This document shows positions 42,400 through 53,110 of a DNA stretch of 64,000 nucleotides, piece after piece. Below the pieces are notes generated by a model. That model saw nothing but the letters and a program-made list of their open reading frames with translations, was not told the DNA's origin and did not search any database. The position numbers and the translations under genes are program-made. The stretch's first letter is position 1. Each line of letters begins with the position of its first letter. Source of the stretch: Streptomyces sp. NBC_00091 (lineage in GTDB: Bacteria; Actinomycetota; Actinomycetes; Streptomycetales; Streptomycetaceae); the NCBI RefSeq assembly GCF_026343185.1, contig NZ_JAPEMA010000004.1:310001-374000 (forward strand). Reading direction: 5' to 3'.

Positions 42400-45300
42400 A
42401 TGCACGACGACCGCAGCATCACCGAACACCGCCTCCGCCGGGTCCTCAAGGAACGGATCCGGCCCGCCGTCCACTCCCGCCCGCTCCCGCTCACCGTCGA
42501 GCGCTGGGATGCCCCCGGCGAACCGGTCCCGGTCGCCGAGGCCCTGGCCGCCCCGTACGCACCCTGCGCGGCGGGCGAGGACTGGGGCCCGGCCTGGGGC
42601 ACCACCTGGTTCAAGGTCACCGGCGCCGTGCCCGCCGACTGGGCGGGCCGCAGCGTCGAGGCCGTCCTCGACCTCGGCTTCGACCGGATGATGCCCGGCT
42701 TCCAGTGCGAGGGACTGGTCCACCGGGCCGACGGCAGCGAGGTCAAGGCCCTCAACCCGTACAACGACTGGGTGCGGGTGGCCGACTCCGCGGCGGGCGG
42801 CGAGCGGATCGAGTGGTACGTCGAGGCCGCCTCCAACCCGGTCCTGGTCGAGCACGCCCCCACCTACGAGGGCGACCGGCTCACCAGCGGGGACCGGCCC
42901 CTGTACCGGCTGGCCCGGATGGACCTCACCGTCTTCGAGACCGAGGTCTGGGAACTCGTACAGGACCTCGAGGTCCTCTACGACCTGATGACCCAGCTCG
43001 ACGGGGGCGACGCGCGGCGCTACGGGATCCTGCGCGCCATCGACTCCGCGCTCGACGAGGTCGACCTCGGCGACGTCCCCGGCACGGCCGCCGCCGCCCG
43101 CGCCTGCCTCACCGGGGTGCTCGCCGCCCCGGCGCACGCCTCCGCGCACCGGATCAGCGCGGTCGGCCACTCCCACATCGACTCGGCCTGGCTGTGGCCG
43201 CTGCGCGAGACCGTCCGCAAGGTGTCCCGTACCACCTCCAACATGGTCGCCCTGATGGACGAGCACCCCGAGTTCGTCTTCGCCATGTCGCAGGCGCAGC
43301 AGCTCGACTGGATCAAGACCCACCGGCCCGAACTCTTCGAGCGGGTCAAGAAGAAGATCGCGGACGGCCAGTTCGTACCGGTCGGCGGCATGTGGGTGGA
43401 GTCCGACACCAACATGGTCGGCGGCGAGGCCATGGCCCGGCAGTTCCTCTACGGCAAGAAGTTCTTCCTGGACGAGTTCGGCATCGAGACGAGGAACGTC
43501 TGGCTGCCCGACTCCTTCGGCTACACCGCCGCGATGCCGCAGCTCGTCAAACTGTCCGGGGCGCAGTGGTTCCTGACCCAGAAGATCTGCTGGTCCCAGG
43601 TCAACAAGTTCCCGCACCACACCTTCTGGTGGGAGGGCATCGACGGCACCCGCGTCTTCACGCACTTCCCGCCCGTCGACACCTACAACAGCGACCTCGG
43701 CGGCGCCCAGCTGGCCCACGCCGCCCGCAACTACCAGGAGAAGGGCCGGGGTTCACGCTCCCTGGTGCCCTTCGGCTGGGGTGACGGCGGCGGCGGCCCC
43801 ACCCGCGAGATGCTGGCCCGCGCCCGGCGCCAGCGGGACCTCGAAGGCTCCCCGCGCGTGGAGATCGAGCGGCCCGACGCCTTCTTCGAGAAGGCCCGCG
43901 CCGAGTACGAGGACGCGCCCGTCTGGGCCGGCGAGCTCTACCTGGAGCTCCACCGCGGCACCTACACCTCCCAGGCCAGGACCAAGCAGGGCAACCGGCG
44001 CAGCGAGTCCCTGCTGCGCGAGGCCGAGCTGTGGGCGGCGACGGCCGCCGTCCGCGTCCCGGGCTTCGGCTACCCGTACGAGGACCTGGAGCGCATCTGG
44101 AAGACCGTCCTGCTGCACCAGTTCCACGACATCCTGCCCGGCTCCTCGATCGCCTGGGTGCACCGCGAGGCCCGCGCGACCTACGAGCAGGTGCGGGAGG
44201 AGCTGACCGCCATCACCCTGGCGGCGCAGACCGCCCTGGCCGGCCGGGGCGAGGAGGAGCTGGTCTTCAACTGCGCCCCGCACGCCCGGCGCGGGATCCC
44301 GGCCGGCGGCGCGGACCGGGCGCGGGCGGCCGCGCAGCCGGTGACGGTGGAGGAGCGGCACGGCGGCGGGCACGTCCTGGCCAACGGGCGGCTGCTAGTC
44401 GAGATCGACGGGCGCGGCCTGATCGTCTCCGCCTACGACCTGGAGAACGCCCGCGAGGCGCTCGCCCCGGGCGCCGCCGCCAACCTGCTCCAGATCCACC
44501 CCGACTTCCCGAACATGTGGGACGCCTGGGACATCGACTCCTTCTACCGCAACAAGGTCACCGACCTCGTCGCCCTCGACTCCCTGGAGGTCACCGAGAG
44601 GGCGCAGGACTCCTGCACGGTCACGGTCACCCGCTCCTTCGGCTCCTCCACCGTCTCCCAGGCGCTCACCCTGCGGGCCGGGGCCAAGACGGTGGACATC
44701 ACCACGGAGGTGGACTGGCACGAGACGGAGAAGTTCCTCAAGGCCGCCTTCCCGCTCGACGTGAAGGCCGAACGCACCGCCTCCGAGACCCAGTTCGGAC
44801 ACGTCCACCGCGCCACCCACACCAACACCTCCTGGGAGGCGGCCAAGTTCGAGATCTGCGCCCACCGCTGGATCCACGCCGAGGAACCCGGCTGGGGCGT
44901 GGCGCTGCTCAACGACTCCACGTACGGGCACGACGTCACGCGGCAGATCCGGCCGGACGGCGGGCAGACCACCACCGTGCGGCTCTCACTGCTGCGCGCC
45001 CCCCGCTACCCGGACCCGGAGACCGACCAGGGCCGCCACACCCTGCGCTTCTCCCTCGCGCCAGGCGCCGCGATCGGGGACGCGGTGCGCGAGGGGCACG
45101 CGCTCAACCTGCCCGAACGCGTCCTGCGGGGTGCGGGCCCGGTCGCGGCGCTGCTGGCCGTCGACAACGACGCGGTGGTGGTGGAATCGGTCAAGCTCGC
45201 CGAGGACCGCAGCGGGGACGTGGTCGTACGCCTGTACGAGTCCCGGGGTGGGCGGGCGGAGGCCCGGCTCACCGCGGACTTCGCGATCACGGCGGCGGTC

Positions 45301-45423
45301 GAGAGCGACCTCCTGGAACGCCCGATCCCCGGTACGGCGGTGTCCGCCCCCGCGCCGGACGGGGCGGTGGGCCTGACGCTGCGCCCCTTCCAGATCCTCA
45401 CGGTCCGCCTGCGCCGCGCCTGA
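42400..45423 (+). CDS. GH38 alpha-mannosidase, cytoplasmic
   Basis: 1007 residues, no signal peptide, so it acts on imported sugar. The zinc site and barrel start are GHSHIDSAWLWPLRET (His257, His259, Asp261 region), the nucleophile is in WLPDSFGYTAAMP (Asp371), and VPFGWGDGGGGPT and HQFHDILPGSSI are further GH38 blocks. The C-terminal half is the beta-sandwich region. It is 52 bp after the permease gene; the operon imports and hydrolyses alpha-mannosides, perhaps from yeast mannan or N-glycans. Confidence 0.93.
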   Translation: MHDDRSITEHRLRRVLKERIRPAVHSRPLPLTVERWDAPGEPVPVAEALAAPYAPCAAGEDWGPAWGTTWFKVTGAVPADWAGRSVEAVLDLGFDRMMPGFQCEGLVHRADGSEVKALNPYNDWVRVADSAAGGERIEWYVEAASNPVLVEHAPTYEGDRLTSGDRPLYRLARMDLTVFETEVWELVQDLEVLYDLMTQLDGGDARRYGILRAIDSALDEVDLGDVPGTAAAARACLTGVLAAPAHASAHRISAVGHSHIDSAWLWPLRETVRKVSRTTSNMVALMDEHPEFVFAMSQAQQLDWIKTHRPELFERVKKKIADGQFVPVGGMWVESDTNMVGGEAMARQFLYGKKFFLDEFGIETRNVWLPDSFGYTAAMPQLVKLSGAQWFLTQKICWSQVNKFPHHTFWWEGIDGTRVFTHFPPVDTYNSDLGGAQLAHAARNYQEKGRGSRSLVPFGWGDGGGGPTREMLARARRQRDLEGSPRVEIERPDAFFEKARAEYEDAPVWAGELYLELHRGTYTSQARTKQGNRRSESLLREAELWAATAAVRVPGFGYPYEDLERIWKTVLLHQFHDILPGSSIAWVHREARATYEQVREELTAITLAAQTALAGRGEEELVFNCAPHARRGIPAGGADRARAAAQPVTVEERHGGGHVLANGRLLVEIDGRGLIVSAYDLENAREALAPGAAANLLQIHPDFPNMWDAWDIDSFYRNKVTDLVALDSLEVTERAQDSCTVTVTRSFGSSTVSQALTLRAGAKTVDITTEVDWHETEKFLKAAFPLDVKAERTASETQFGHVHRATHTNTSWEAAKFEICAHRWIHAEEPGWGVALLNDSTYGHDVTRQIRPDGGQTTTVRLSLLRAPRYPDPETDQGRHTLRFSLAPGAAIGDAVREGHALNLPERVLRGAGPVAALLAVDNDAVVVESVKLAEDRSGDVVVRLYESRGGRAEARLTADFAITAAVESDLLERPIPGTAVSAPAPDGAVGLTLRPFQILTVRLRRA

Positions 45424-45487
45424 GGGCGATCGATCCGGCCCCGCCCCGAGGGATGAGCGGCCCGCGCGTCAGTGAACTGCGCCACAG

Positions 45488-45513
45488 CCCCGGCCCGGCT
45501 TCGCGGGCCGGGG
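45488..45513 (+). terminator. Terminator of the mannoside operon
   Basis: Perfect 10-bp stem CCCCGGCCCG / CGGGCCGGGG with loop GCTTCG, 65 bp after the mannosidase stop. Confidence 0.75.
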
Positions 45514-45559
45514 CCCGTACTCCCGGCGCCGAGGGCCCCGGGCCCCCTCGGCTGGGTTA

Positions 45560-45573
45560 TGCACCTAGTTGCA
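45560..45573. promoter_or_regulatory. MarR-like operator
   Basis: TGCACCTAGTTGCA is a near-perfect 14-bp palindrome (one mismatched pair), in an A-richer patch about 60 bp before the start of the FadH-like gene. The size and TTGCA ends fit MarR-family sites; no MarR gene is adjacent. Confidence 0.5.
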
Positions 45574-45594
45574 AAACCGCCGGGGCCTCGCTAG

Positions 45595-47658
<2,064 letters not shown>

Positions 47659-47669
47659 CACCGGGGGAG

Positions 47670-47698
47670 TTGTGGCGGCCCGCACCGGGCCGCCACAA
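47670..47698 (+). terminator. Terminator after the reductase gene
   Basis: Perfect 13-bp stem TTGTGGCGGCCCG / CGGGCCGCCACAA with a 3-base loop, 11 bp after the stop and only 7 bp before the next gene's start. Confidence 0.75.
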
Positions 47699-47705
47699 TC
47701 GGCGG

Positions 47706-48119
47706 GTGACGCTGACACCGGCAGACGCGGACAAGATCCTCAACGACAACTTCGCCCCCTGGGTGCTCGCCCTCGGCCTCACCGTCGAGGAGACCGGCGA
47801 GCGGCACGCCGTACTGCGGCTGCCCTGGTCCGAATCCCTGGCCCGGGACGGCGGCGGCCTGTCGGGCCAGGCCCTGATGGCCGCCGCCGACACCGCCACC
47901 GTCGTCGCGATCTCCGCCGCGCGCGGGGCCTACGGCCCGATGACCACCGTCCAGCAGTCGACGAGCTTCCAGCGGCCGGTGACCGGCGCCGACGTGCTGA
48001 TCGACGTACGGATCACCAAGCTCGGCAAGCGGATGGCCTTCGCCGACATCACCATGACCCCCGAGGGCGCCCCCGAACCGGCCGCGAAGGCCTCCACGGT
48101 CTACGCCCTCCTGGGCTAG
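47706..48119 (+). CDS. PaaI-type hotdog thioesterase
   Basis: 137 residues from a GTG. The hotdog core is FAPWVLALGLTVEETGERHA, LSGQALMAAADTATVVA (central helix with the catalytic Asp) and TTVQQSTSFQRPV. It should hydrolyse an acyl-CoA thioester. No Shine-Dalgarno is visible because a terminator stem lies just upstream, so expression may depend on read-through or reinitiation. Its TAG stop lies in the CTAG into which the IS element inserted. Confidence 0.83.
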   Translation: MTLTPADADKILNDNFAPWVLALGLTVEETGERHAVLRLPWSESLARDGGGLSGQALMAAADTATVVAISAARGAYGPMTTVQQSTSFQRPVTGADVLIDVRITKLGKRMAFADITMTPEGAPEPAAKASTVYALLG

Positions 48120-48156
48120 GCCGTTTCCTTAGGATCATCTGATCGTTGGTTGATGT

Positions 48157-48979
48157 GTGTCGTTGACCGAGGCCCAGTGGACAAGGATCGAGCCATTGCT
48201 GCCGGATCGGACGCCGAAGCGGGGTGGGCGCTGGCGTGATCACCGGCAGGTGATCGACGCGATCGCGTTCAAGTACCGCACCGGGATCCCCTGGACGGAC
48301 CTGCCCGAGCACTTCGGCTCATGGAAGGGGGCCCACAACCGGCTGCGGAAGTGGGCCACCGACGGCACCTGGGAGAAGGTCTTCACTGCTCTGCTCGCCC
48401 AGGCGGACGCCGAAGGCGACCTCGACGATCGTCCGGGCTCATCAGCACGCTGCCGGGTCCCGTCAAAAGGGGCCCTGGTCGGCGAGCCGGACGACCATGC
48501 CCTCGGACGGTCTCGCGGCGGGCTGACCACCAAGGTCCACCTCGCCGCGGACAGCCGCTGCCGGCCACTGGCGTTTGTCCTCACTCCAGGACAGGCCGGT
48601 GACGCGCCCGCGTTTCCTGACGTCATGGCCCGCTTACGGGTGCCGCGGCCGATCGGCCGGCCCAGGACCACCCCGGATGCGGTCCTGGCCGACAAGGCGT
48701 ACTCGTCGCGCGCAATCCGAACCAGTCTGCGCCAGCGCGGGATTCGGGCGGTGATTCCGCAGCCTTCCGACCAGGCCGCGAACCGCAAACGGCGCGGCCG
48801 GCTCGGCGGCCGTCCGCCGGCCTTCGACCGCGAGGCATACAAGCAGCGCAACACCGTTGAGCGGTGCATCAACAGGCTCAAGCAGTGGCGCGGCCTTGCC
48901 ACCCCGCTACGACAAGACCGCCACCATCTACCTCGCCGGACTCCACCTCGCCGCCATCTTCATCTGGTCGGCGAGATGA
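48157..48979 (+). pseudogene. IS5-family transposase, frameshifted
   Basis: N-terminal MSLTEAQWTRIEPLLPDRTP and YRTGIPWTDLPEHFGSW are typical of IS5/DUF4096 transposases. After DLD (about 48426) the block that should read like VSVDSTIVRAHQHA is partly deleted and out of frame: STIVRAHQHAAGSRQKG is readable only in the second frame, and the first frame returns at KGALVGEP. The first catalytic Asp of DDE is therefore lost. Later, an extra C near 48905 shifts the end; the correct frame continues RYDKTATIYLAGLHLAAIF to a TGA at 48977-48979. At least three lesions, so inactive. Confidence 0.85.
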
Positions 48980-48994
48980 TCCGAGAGAAGCTGC

Positions 48995-49294
48995 CTAGTA
49001 GCCGAGGTCCTTCTGCTCGGCGATCAGGCGGCCGGCGATGTGCAGGTTCCCCTCGGAGTCGAGCACGGCGATGATCTTCTTCGTGGAGCCGTGGTGGGTC
49101 GTGAAGTAGATCTTGTCCGCCTCCTGCGAAGTGGAGTGGTTCGTGTTCACGGACAGCTCGATGCTCACCGGCGAGCTGATGAGCACGTCCTTCTTCGGCG
49201 AGGTCGGGTAGACCTGGTTCTGCCGCAGCTTGACACGGCCGTGGGTGTCCCCCTCGTCCCAGTCAGACGCCACGCCGAGGTCGATGTCAGCCAT
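48995..49294 (-). CDS. Small protein, possible IS passenger
   Basis: 99 residues from the ATG at 49294 with GGAGGGG seven bases upstream, an unusually strong site. The protein is acidic and beta-rich: MADIDLGVASDWDEGD, then VRINTNH-like and TTHHGSTKKIIAVLDSEGN. I do not recognise it with confidence; it looks like a small beta-strand domain. Base composition is less GC-rich than its neighbours. It lies between the inner and outer right repeats of the IS, and its TAG stop is inside the inner repeat's CTAG. Confidence 0.65.
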   Translation of the reverse strand: MADIDLGVASDWDEGDTHGRVKLRQNQVYPTSPKKDVLISSPVSIELSVNTNHSTSQEADKIYFTTHHGSTKKIIAVLDSEGNLHIAGRLIAEQKDLGY

Positions 49295-49534
49295 GCGATT
49301 TCCCCTCCGGTTGCTGGACGAACTTTGCGGCCGGGCGCCACAGGACTTCCCGAGCCGAGCCCAGAACCTACGCAGTTTGTTCACATGACGGCTTCGCATC
49401 GCGGGACTATGACCAATTTCCGTCCTGCTTTGTCGTGAAGTGGCCTCAAGATGCTGGAGGTGCAAAAAGCCCGAAAAGAGCCGTGACAGTTCTCGGGGGT
49501 AACGGATAGATCGACTCTCTCGGATCGCCCGGCT
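49295..49534. other. Upstream region of the passenger gene
   Basis: About 240 bp with lower GC than the surroundings. Read leftward it must contain the promoter of the 99-residue gene; a fairly A/T-rich stretch (GTGAACAAACTGCGTAGG on the minus strand, near 49385-49370) is the best candidate. No other gene is seen. Confidence 0.4.
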
Positions 49535-49582
49535 GACCAGATGATCCGGAGGAAACGGCCTAGCCCGGAGCGGTGCGGCGGG

Positions 49583-51151
49583 TCAGAAGCGCTGCGGCCC
49601 GGCCGGGAACGGCAGGGGCGCCGGCGCCGGCAGGGCGTCGCGGCGCTGGACCGGGCCCGGAGTGGCCCCGCAGGTCACGTCCCGGGCGGGCAGCCGGCCC
49701 GTGGCCAGGTAGGAGTTGACCGGTGCGTTGGCGCAGGAGTTGGGGTCGGCCAGGTACACGCCGTGCCCCTCCCCACTCTGGGCCAGGACCATCCGCGAGC
49801 CCTTGAGGGACCGGTGCAGGCCCTGCCCGCTGGCGAGCGGGGTCTGCGAGTCCCACTCGTTCTGCACGGTCAGCACGTCCGCCCGGGTCTTCATGGGCGT
49901 GGCCGCCTCGGTGGGCCGCTGCCAGAAGGCGCAGGGCTTGATGTTCGAGGCGAAGTCCCCGTACAGCGGGTACCGGGCCTTGTCCCGTGCCGCGTCCCGC
50001 GCGTACTGCCCGGGGTCGCGCGGCCAGGAGTCGGTGTCCCCGCACATCACGGACCAGAAGACGGCTATGACGTTGTCGGTGGCCGGGACGGAGGTGCGCT
50101 GGAGCACCTTCTTCAGGTCCGGCACGGTCAGACCCGGGGGTTGCGGAGCGCCCTCGGCGGCCGCCTTGAGCGCGCTGACGAGCGGGGCGGCCTGCTGCGG
50201 GTAGAAGAACAGGGCCCGGGTCGACCGGATGTCATCGCCCGTCAGCTTCAGGCCCTGGAAGTCGATCGGCTCGCGGTCGGCCCGGGCCACCAGCCCCCAG
50301 AAGGTCGCCGACACCGCTTCCGGGGTCGCGCCGAGCCGGTACTCGCCGTCGCGCTCCGCCGTCCACCGCGTCCAGCGGGCGAAGGCGGGCTCGGCCTCCG
50401 AGGCCCATGACTGGAGCAGCCCGCGCCAGAGCAGCCCCGGGTCGACCCCGCTGTCCAGCACGACGCGGTCGGTCCGGGACGGGAACATCTGCGTGTACAC
50501 CGCGCCGAGATAGGTCCCGTACGAGTAGCCCAGGTAGGAGAGCTTGCGCTCGCCCAGGGCCGCGCGGATCGCGTCCATGTCGCGGGCCGTGTTGCGGGTG
50601 GTGATGTGGGGCAGGACCGAACCGGCCTTCTCCCGGCACTTGTCGGCGATGGTCCGCGCCCAGGCCACGTCCGAGGGGAAGGTCTCGGGACGGTAGGGCC
50701 GGTCGAAGTTCTGCTCCGTGTCGGTCAGTCCACAGCTGACGGGGCTGCTGGCCCCGACGCCGCGGGGGTCGAAGCCGATCAGGTCGTACCGGTCCCTGAC
50801 CTCCTTGGGCATCTCCGCGTCCATCATCAGCGGCAGGTCGAGCCCCGGACCGCCGGGTCCGCCGGGGTTCAGGAGCATGACACCGTGCCGTTTGGCCGGG
50901 TCCTGGCTCCTGATCCGGGATATCGCGAGGTCGATGGTGCGCCCGTGGGGCTGCTGGTAGTCGAGCGGCACCTTGATGCTCGCGCACTCGTACGAGGCCG
51001 GCTGCTCGGGGCTGCACCGGTGCCAGGAGGGCTGCTGCGGACGGTAGTCGGCGGCGGGGGCGGCGGCGGCCTGGGTGGCGGAGAGGAGGGGGAGGGAGGC
51101 CGCGACGAGGCCGGCGGTGGCGAGCAGGGGCGCGAGGCTTTTCATGCGCAC
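49583..51151 (-). CDS. Secreted S33 tripeptidyl-aminopeptidase-like hydrolase
   Basis: About 522 residues from a GTG at 51151 (AAAGGA 10 bases upstream; ATG 51145 is close). The signal peptide ends at SATQAAAA (near residue 32). The domain has MLLNPGGPGGPGLDLP (oxyanion), FDPRGVGASSPVSC, nucleophile elbow LGYSYGTYLGAVY, and the C-terminal TAP-like region LTVQNEWDSQTPLASGQGL (acid) and SGEGHGVYL (histidine). These define the Streptomyces Tap/SlpD family of exported peptidases that remove tri- or shorter peptides from protein N-termini. Confidence 0.9.
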   Translation of the reverse strand: MRMKSLAPLLATAGLVAASLPLLSATQAAAAPAADYRPQQPSWHRCSPEQPASYECASIKVPLDYQQPHGRTIDLAISRIRSQDPAKRHGVMLLNPGGPGGPGLDLPLMMDAEMPKEVRDRYDLIGFDPRGVGASSPVSCGLTDTEQNFDRPYRPETFPSDVAWARTIADKCREKAGSVLPHITTRNTARDMDAIRAALGERKLSYLGYSYGTYLGAVYTQMFPSRTDRVVLDSGVDPGLLWRGLLQSWASEAEPAFARWTRWTAERDGEYRLGATPEAVSATFWGLVARADREPIDFQGLKLTGDDIRSTRALFFYPQQAAPLVSALKAAAEGAPQPPGLTVPDLKKVLQRTSVPATDNVIAVFWSVMCGDTDSWPRDPGQYARDAARDKARYPLYGDFASNIKPCAFWQRPTEAATPMKTRADVLTVQNEWDSQTPLASGQGLHRSLKGSRMVLAQSGEGHGVYLADPNSCANAPVNSYLATGRLPARDVTCGATPGPVQRRDALPAPAPLPFPAGPQRF

Positions 51152-51337
51152 GAAGAGCCGTTCCTTTCGGTGAGGGGTGATTCCCTGCCCACCTTGGAGC
51201 ACGCTCCCGGCGGGGCGAATCATCCCTCAGAGTGGCTCTTGCGTTCTTCCGTGCTCCTCACGAATGAGCGGATTTCCGGACAACTGGCCGACGCGCCGTG
51301 TTCGTTGGGGTGCGCGCCGGGCCGACCGTCCGGGCGG

Positions 51338-51832
51338 TCAGTGGCCGGTGTGCTCCGAGCCGGTCTCCAGGGTGCCGCCGAGGCGTTCGCGCAGGCCGGT
51401 CAGGGCCTGCTCCGACTGGGCGGTGACGACCCATCGGTCGCCCACCAGGTAGACCCCGCCGTACACCCGGGTCTCGGCCAGCCAGGCGCGCAGCCCCTCC
51501 TCGGCGGTGAAGGTGGTCATCCGGTAGGCGCCCTGCCCGCTTCCGCAGGCCCCCTGGCGCAGCTCGTCCGCCTCCACGCTCACCTCGGCTGCGCAGCCGA
51601 GGGCGGAGGCGAGCTCCTCCACCGAGGCGCTCTTCCCGGGGGCGGGGCTCCCGTTTCCGTGGGCCCCGTGCGTCCCGTGCGCCGCGCCGCCGGGTGCGCC
51701 GGGTGCGGCGGGCGGCGCGGGCGGACCTCCGGCGCAGCCGCCGGTCAGCAGCGCGCCGCACAGCGCGGCGCCGGCCACCAGCGCCCGGCGGGCGGGGCGG
51801 GCCCGGCGGCTTCGGCGGTCGGAGGGGGACAT
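51338..51832 (-). CDS. Small lipoprotein, unknown function
   Basis: 164 residues. An arginine-rich n-region and lipobox LLTGGC (Cys33) are followed by a Gly/Pro/His linker (HGTHGAHGNG) and a compact domain of about 95 residues with two cysteines (LGCAAEVSVEADELRQGACG). YRMTTFTAEEGLRAWLAETR is distinctive of a Streptomyces-specific family I cannot name. It is 99 bp downstream of the SCO0930-like lipoprotein gene on the same strand and may be co-transcribed. Confidence 0.65.
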   Translation of the reverse strand: MSPSDRRSRRARPARRALVAGAALCGALLTGGCAGGPPAPPAAPGAPGGAAHGTHGAHGNGSPAPGKSASVEELASALGCAAEVSVEADELRQGACGSGQGAYRMTTFTAEEGLRAWLAETRVYGGVYLVGDRWVVTAQSEQALTGLRERLGGTLETGSEHTGH

Positions 51833-51931
51833 GGCAACCTCACTGGCTGATCGGGGAGGGCGGGTCGGGAGGGGGTCGTGGTGCCCGGCGGGGAGGGGGG
51901 CCGGGCACCACGGGATTGGGGGTCAGGCCGG

Positions 51932-52966
51932 TTATCCGGCCGCCTTCGCCTTCTTTCCCTTGTCGGTCACGGCCCACCACAGACCCTGTTTGCCCTGCCC
52001 GTTCACATCACCGGGAGCCTTGTCGCCGGTGAAGGTGTAGACCGGCCAGCAGTCGATCGTCAACTGCTCACTCCCGTCGGGCCGTTTCACCAAGCCGACC
52101 AATTTCGCGTCGATTCCCGACACCTGGGATTTGTCGACGGGCTCGGCGGGCTTCCAGGCATCCGTGCAGGCGTCCACGCAGCCGATTTTCATCGGCCAGG
52201 CGCTGTCCTTGTCGAACCGGTAAAGGGTCCAGCCCTCCGCGTTCTGGATGATGTTCCCGAGCTGGGGATTCTTCCGTACCGAGAGCGCGGTCTTCGCTTC
52301 CTCCTTCGCCCCTCCCTCCTGCTCCTTCTCCTGCTCCTGTCCCGGCTTCCCCGTGTCCGTGCCCGTGCCCTTGCCCGCGCCGGCCGGCTTCCCGTCGGGT
52401 CCCAGCACGTGCCAGGTGCCGCCGACCCCCTCGCCGAGGGTGTCGCCCGCCTTGGTGTCCTTGGCGTAGCGGTACACCGGCCAGCCCCCGACCGTGAGCT
52501 GCTTGCTGCCGTCGGCCCTGGTGACCGAACCGAACAGAGCCGCGTCGACGCCCGCCCCGGCCGTGGCACCGTCCGCCGGGACCACCGGCCAGGCCTTGGC
52601 GCAGTCGCCCTCGCAGTTGGACTTGGGCGGCTTCGCGGTGTCCTTGTCGAAGCGGTAGAGCGTGAACCCCTCGCCGTCGGTGACCGCGGAGCCCAGATCC
52701 GGGACCTCCCGCACCTTCAGCTCCCCGGCCGCGCCGCTCTGCGCGGCGCCGCCCGCCGGGGAGGCACCGGAGCCCTCTCCGTATCCCGAGCCCGATCCAT
52801 ATCCCGAACCCGGAGCGGAGCCGTATCCGTCGAGCTGCTTTCCGGCCCCCGCCGGCTGTACCGCATTCGCCTTCGAGGCCGGTTTCTCGGCGATACCGCA
52901 CCCGGCTGTCAGCAGCAGTACCGCGACCGCCGACCCGGCGATTATCTCCCGGCGCATTGTCTTCAC
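51932..52966 (-). CDS. SCO0930-type lipoprotein with secreted-repeat (Lipoprotein_15) domains
   Basis: 344 residues from a GTG at 52966 (AAGGAGAG upstream; ATG 52957 also possible). Lipobox LLTAGC (Cys23), then a Gly/Ser/Tyr linker and two to four related repeats: GFTLYRFDKDTAKPPKSNCE with GDCAKAWP, and GWTLYRFDKDSAWPMKIGCV with DACTDAWKP, each followed by LTVGGWPVYRYAKDTKAGDT-like strands. Repeats with YRFDKD and CxxxC-like cysteines are PF03640-type. The location beside NuoF/ferredoxin and ferric-reductase-like genes suggests a surface redox or metal role, which is unproven. Confidence 0.85.
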   Translation of the reverse strand: MKTMRREIIAGSAVAVLLLTAGCGIAEKPASKANAVQPAGAGKQLDGYGSAPGSGYGSGSGYGEGSGASPAGGAAQSGAAGELKVREVPDLGSAVTDGEGFTLYRFDKDTAKPPKSNCEGDCAKAWPVVPADGATAGAGVDAALFGSVTRADGSKQLTVGGWPVYRYAKDTKAGDTLGEGVGGTWHVLGPDGKPAGAGKGTGTDTGKPGQEQEKEQEGGAKEEAKTALSVRKNPQLGNIIQNAEGWTLYRFDKDSAWPMKIGCVDACTDAWKPAEPVDKSQVSGIDAKLVGLVKRPDGSEQLTIDCWPVYTFTGDKAPGDVNGQGKQGLWWAVTDKGKKAKAAG

Positions 52967-53110
52967 GATCTCTCCTTGGGATGGGGTCCCGTGGTGCTCT
53001 TTGCCTGCGGTCATTGATACGGGGCCAAGGGCGGCGGAACCCGATATCCCGAGGAATTTGTCAGATCGCGCCAAGAATGAACTCGGGGGCGCCGCGCGCA
53101 CGTGCGCCGC

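Larger units (their letters stand above)
48116..49563 (+). mobile_element. IS5-type insertion sequence with internal passenger segment
   Basis: Outer ends: CTAGGCCGTTTCCT-TA-GGATCATCTG at 48116, and its inverse at 49535-49563, CTAGGCCGTTTCCT-CC-GGATCATCTG on the minus strand (26 of 29 match). A weaker right repeat (20 of 25) lies at 48974-48998, where a normal IS of about 880 bp would end. Joining the outer flanks restores GGGC-TA-GCCC, a perfect palindrome, so the whole 1.45-kb unit may have inserted as one element at CTAG with TA duplication, carrying the small gene at 48995-49294. The transposase is damaged, so it can move only in trans. Confidence 0.7.
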
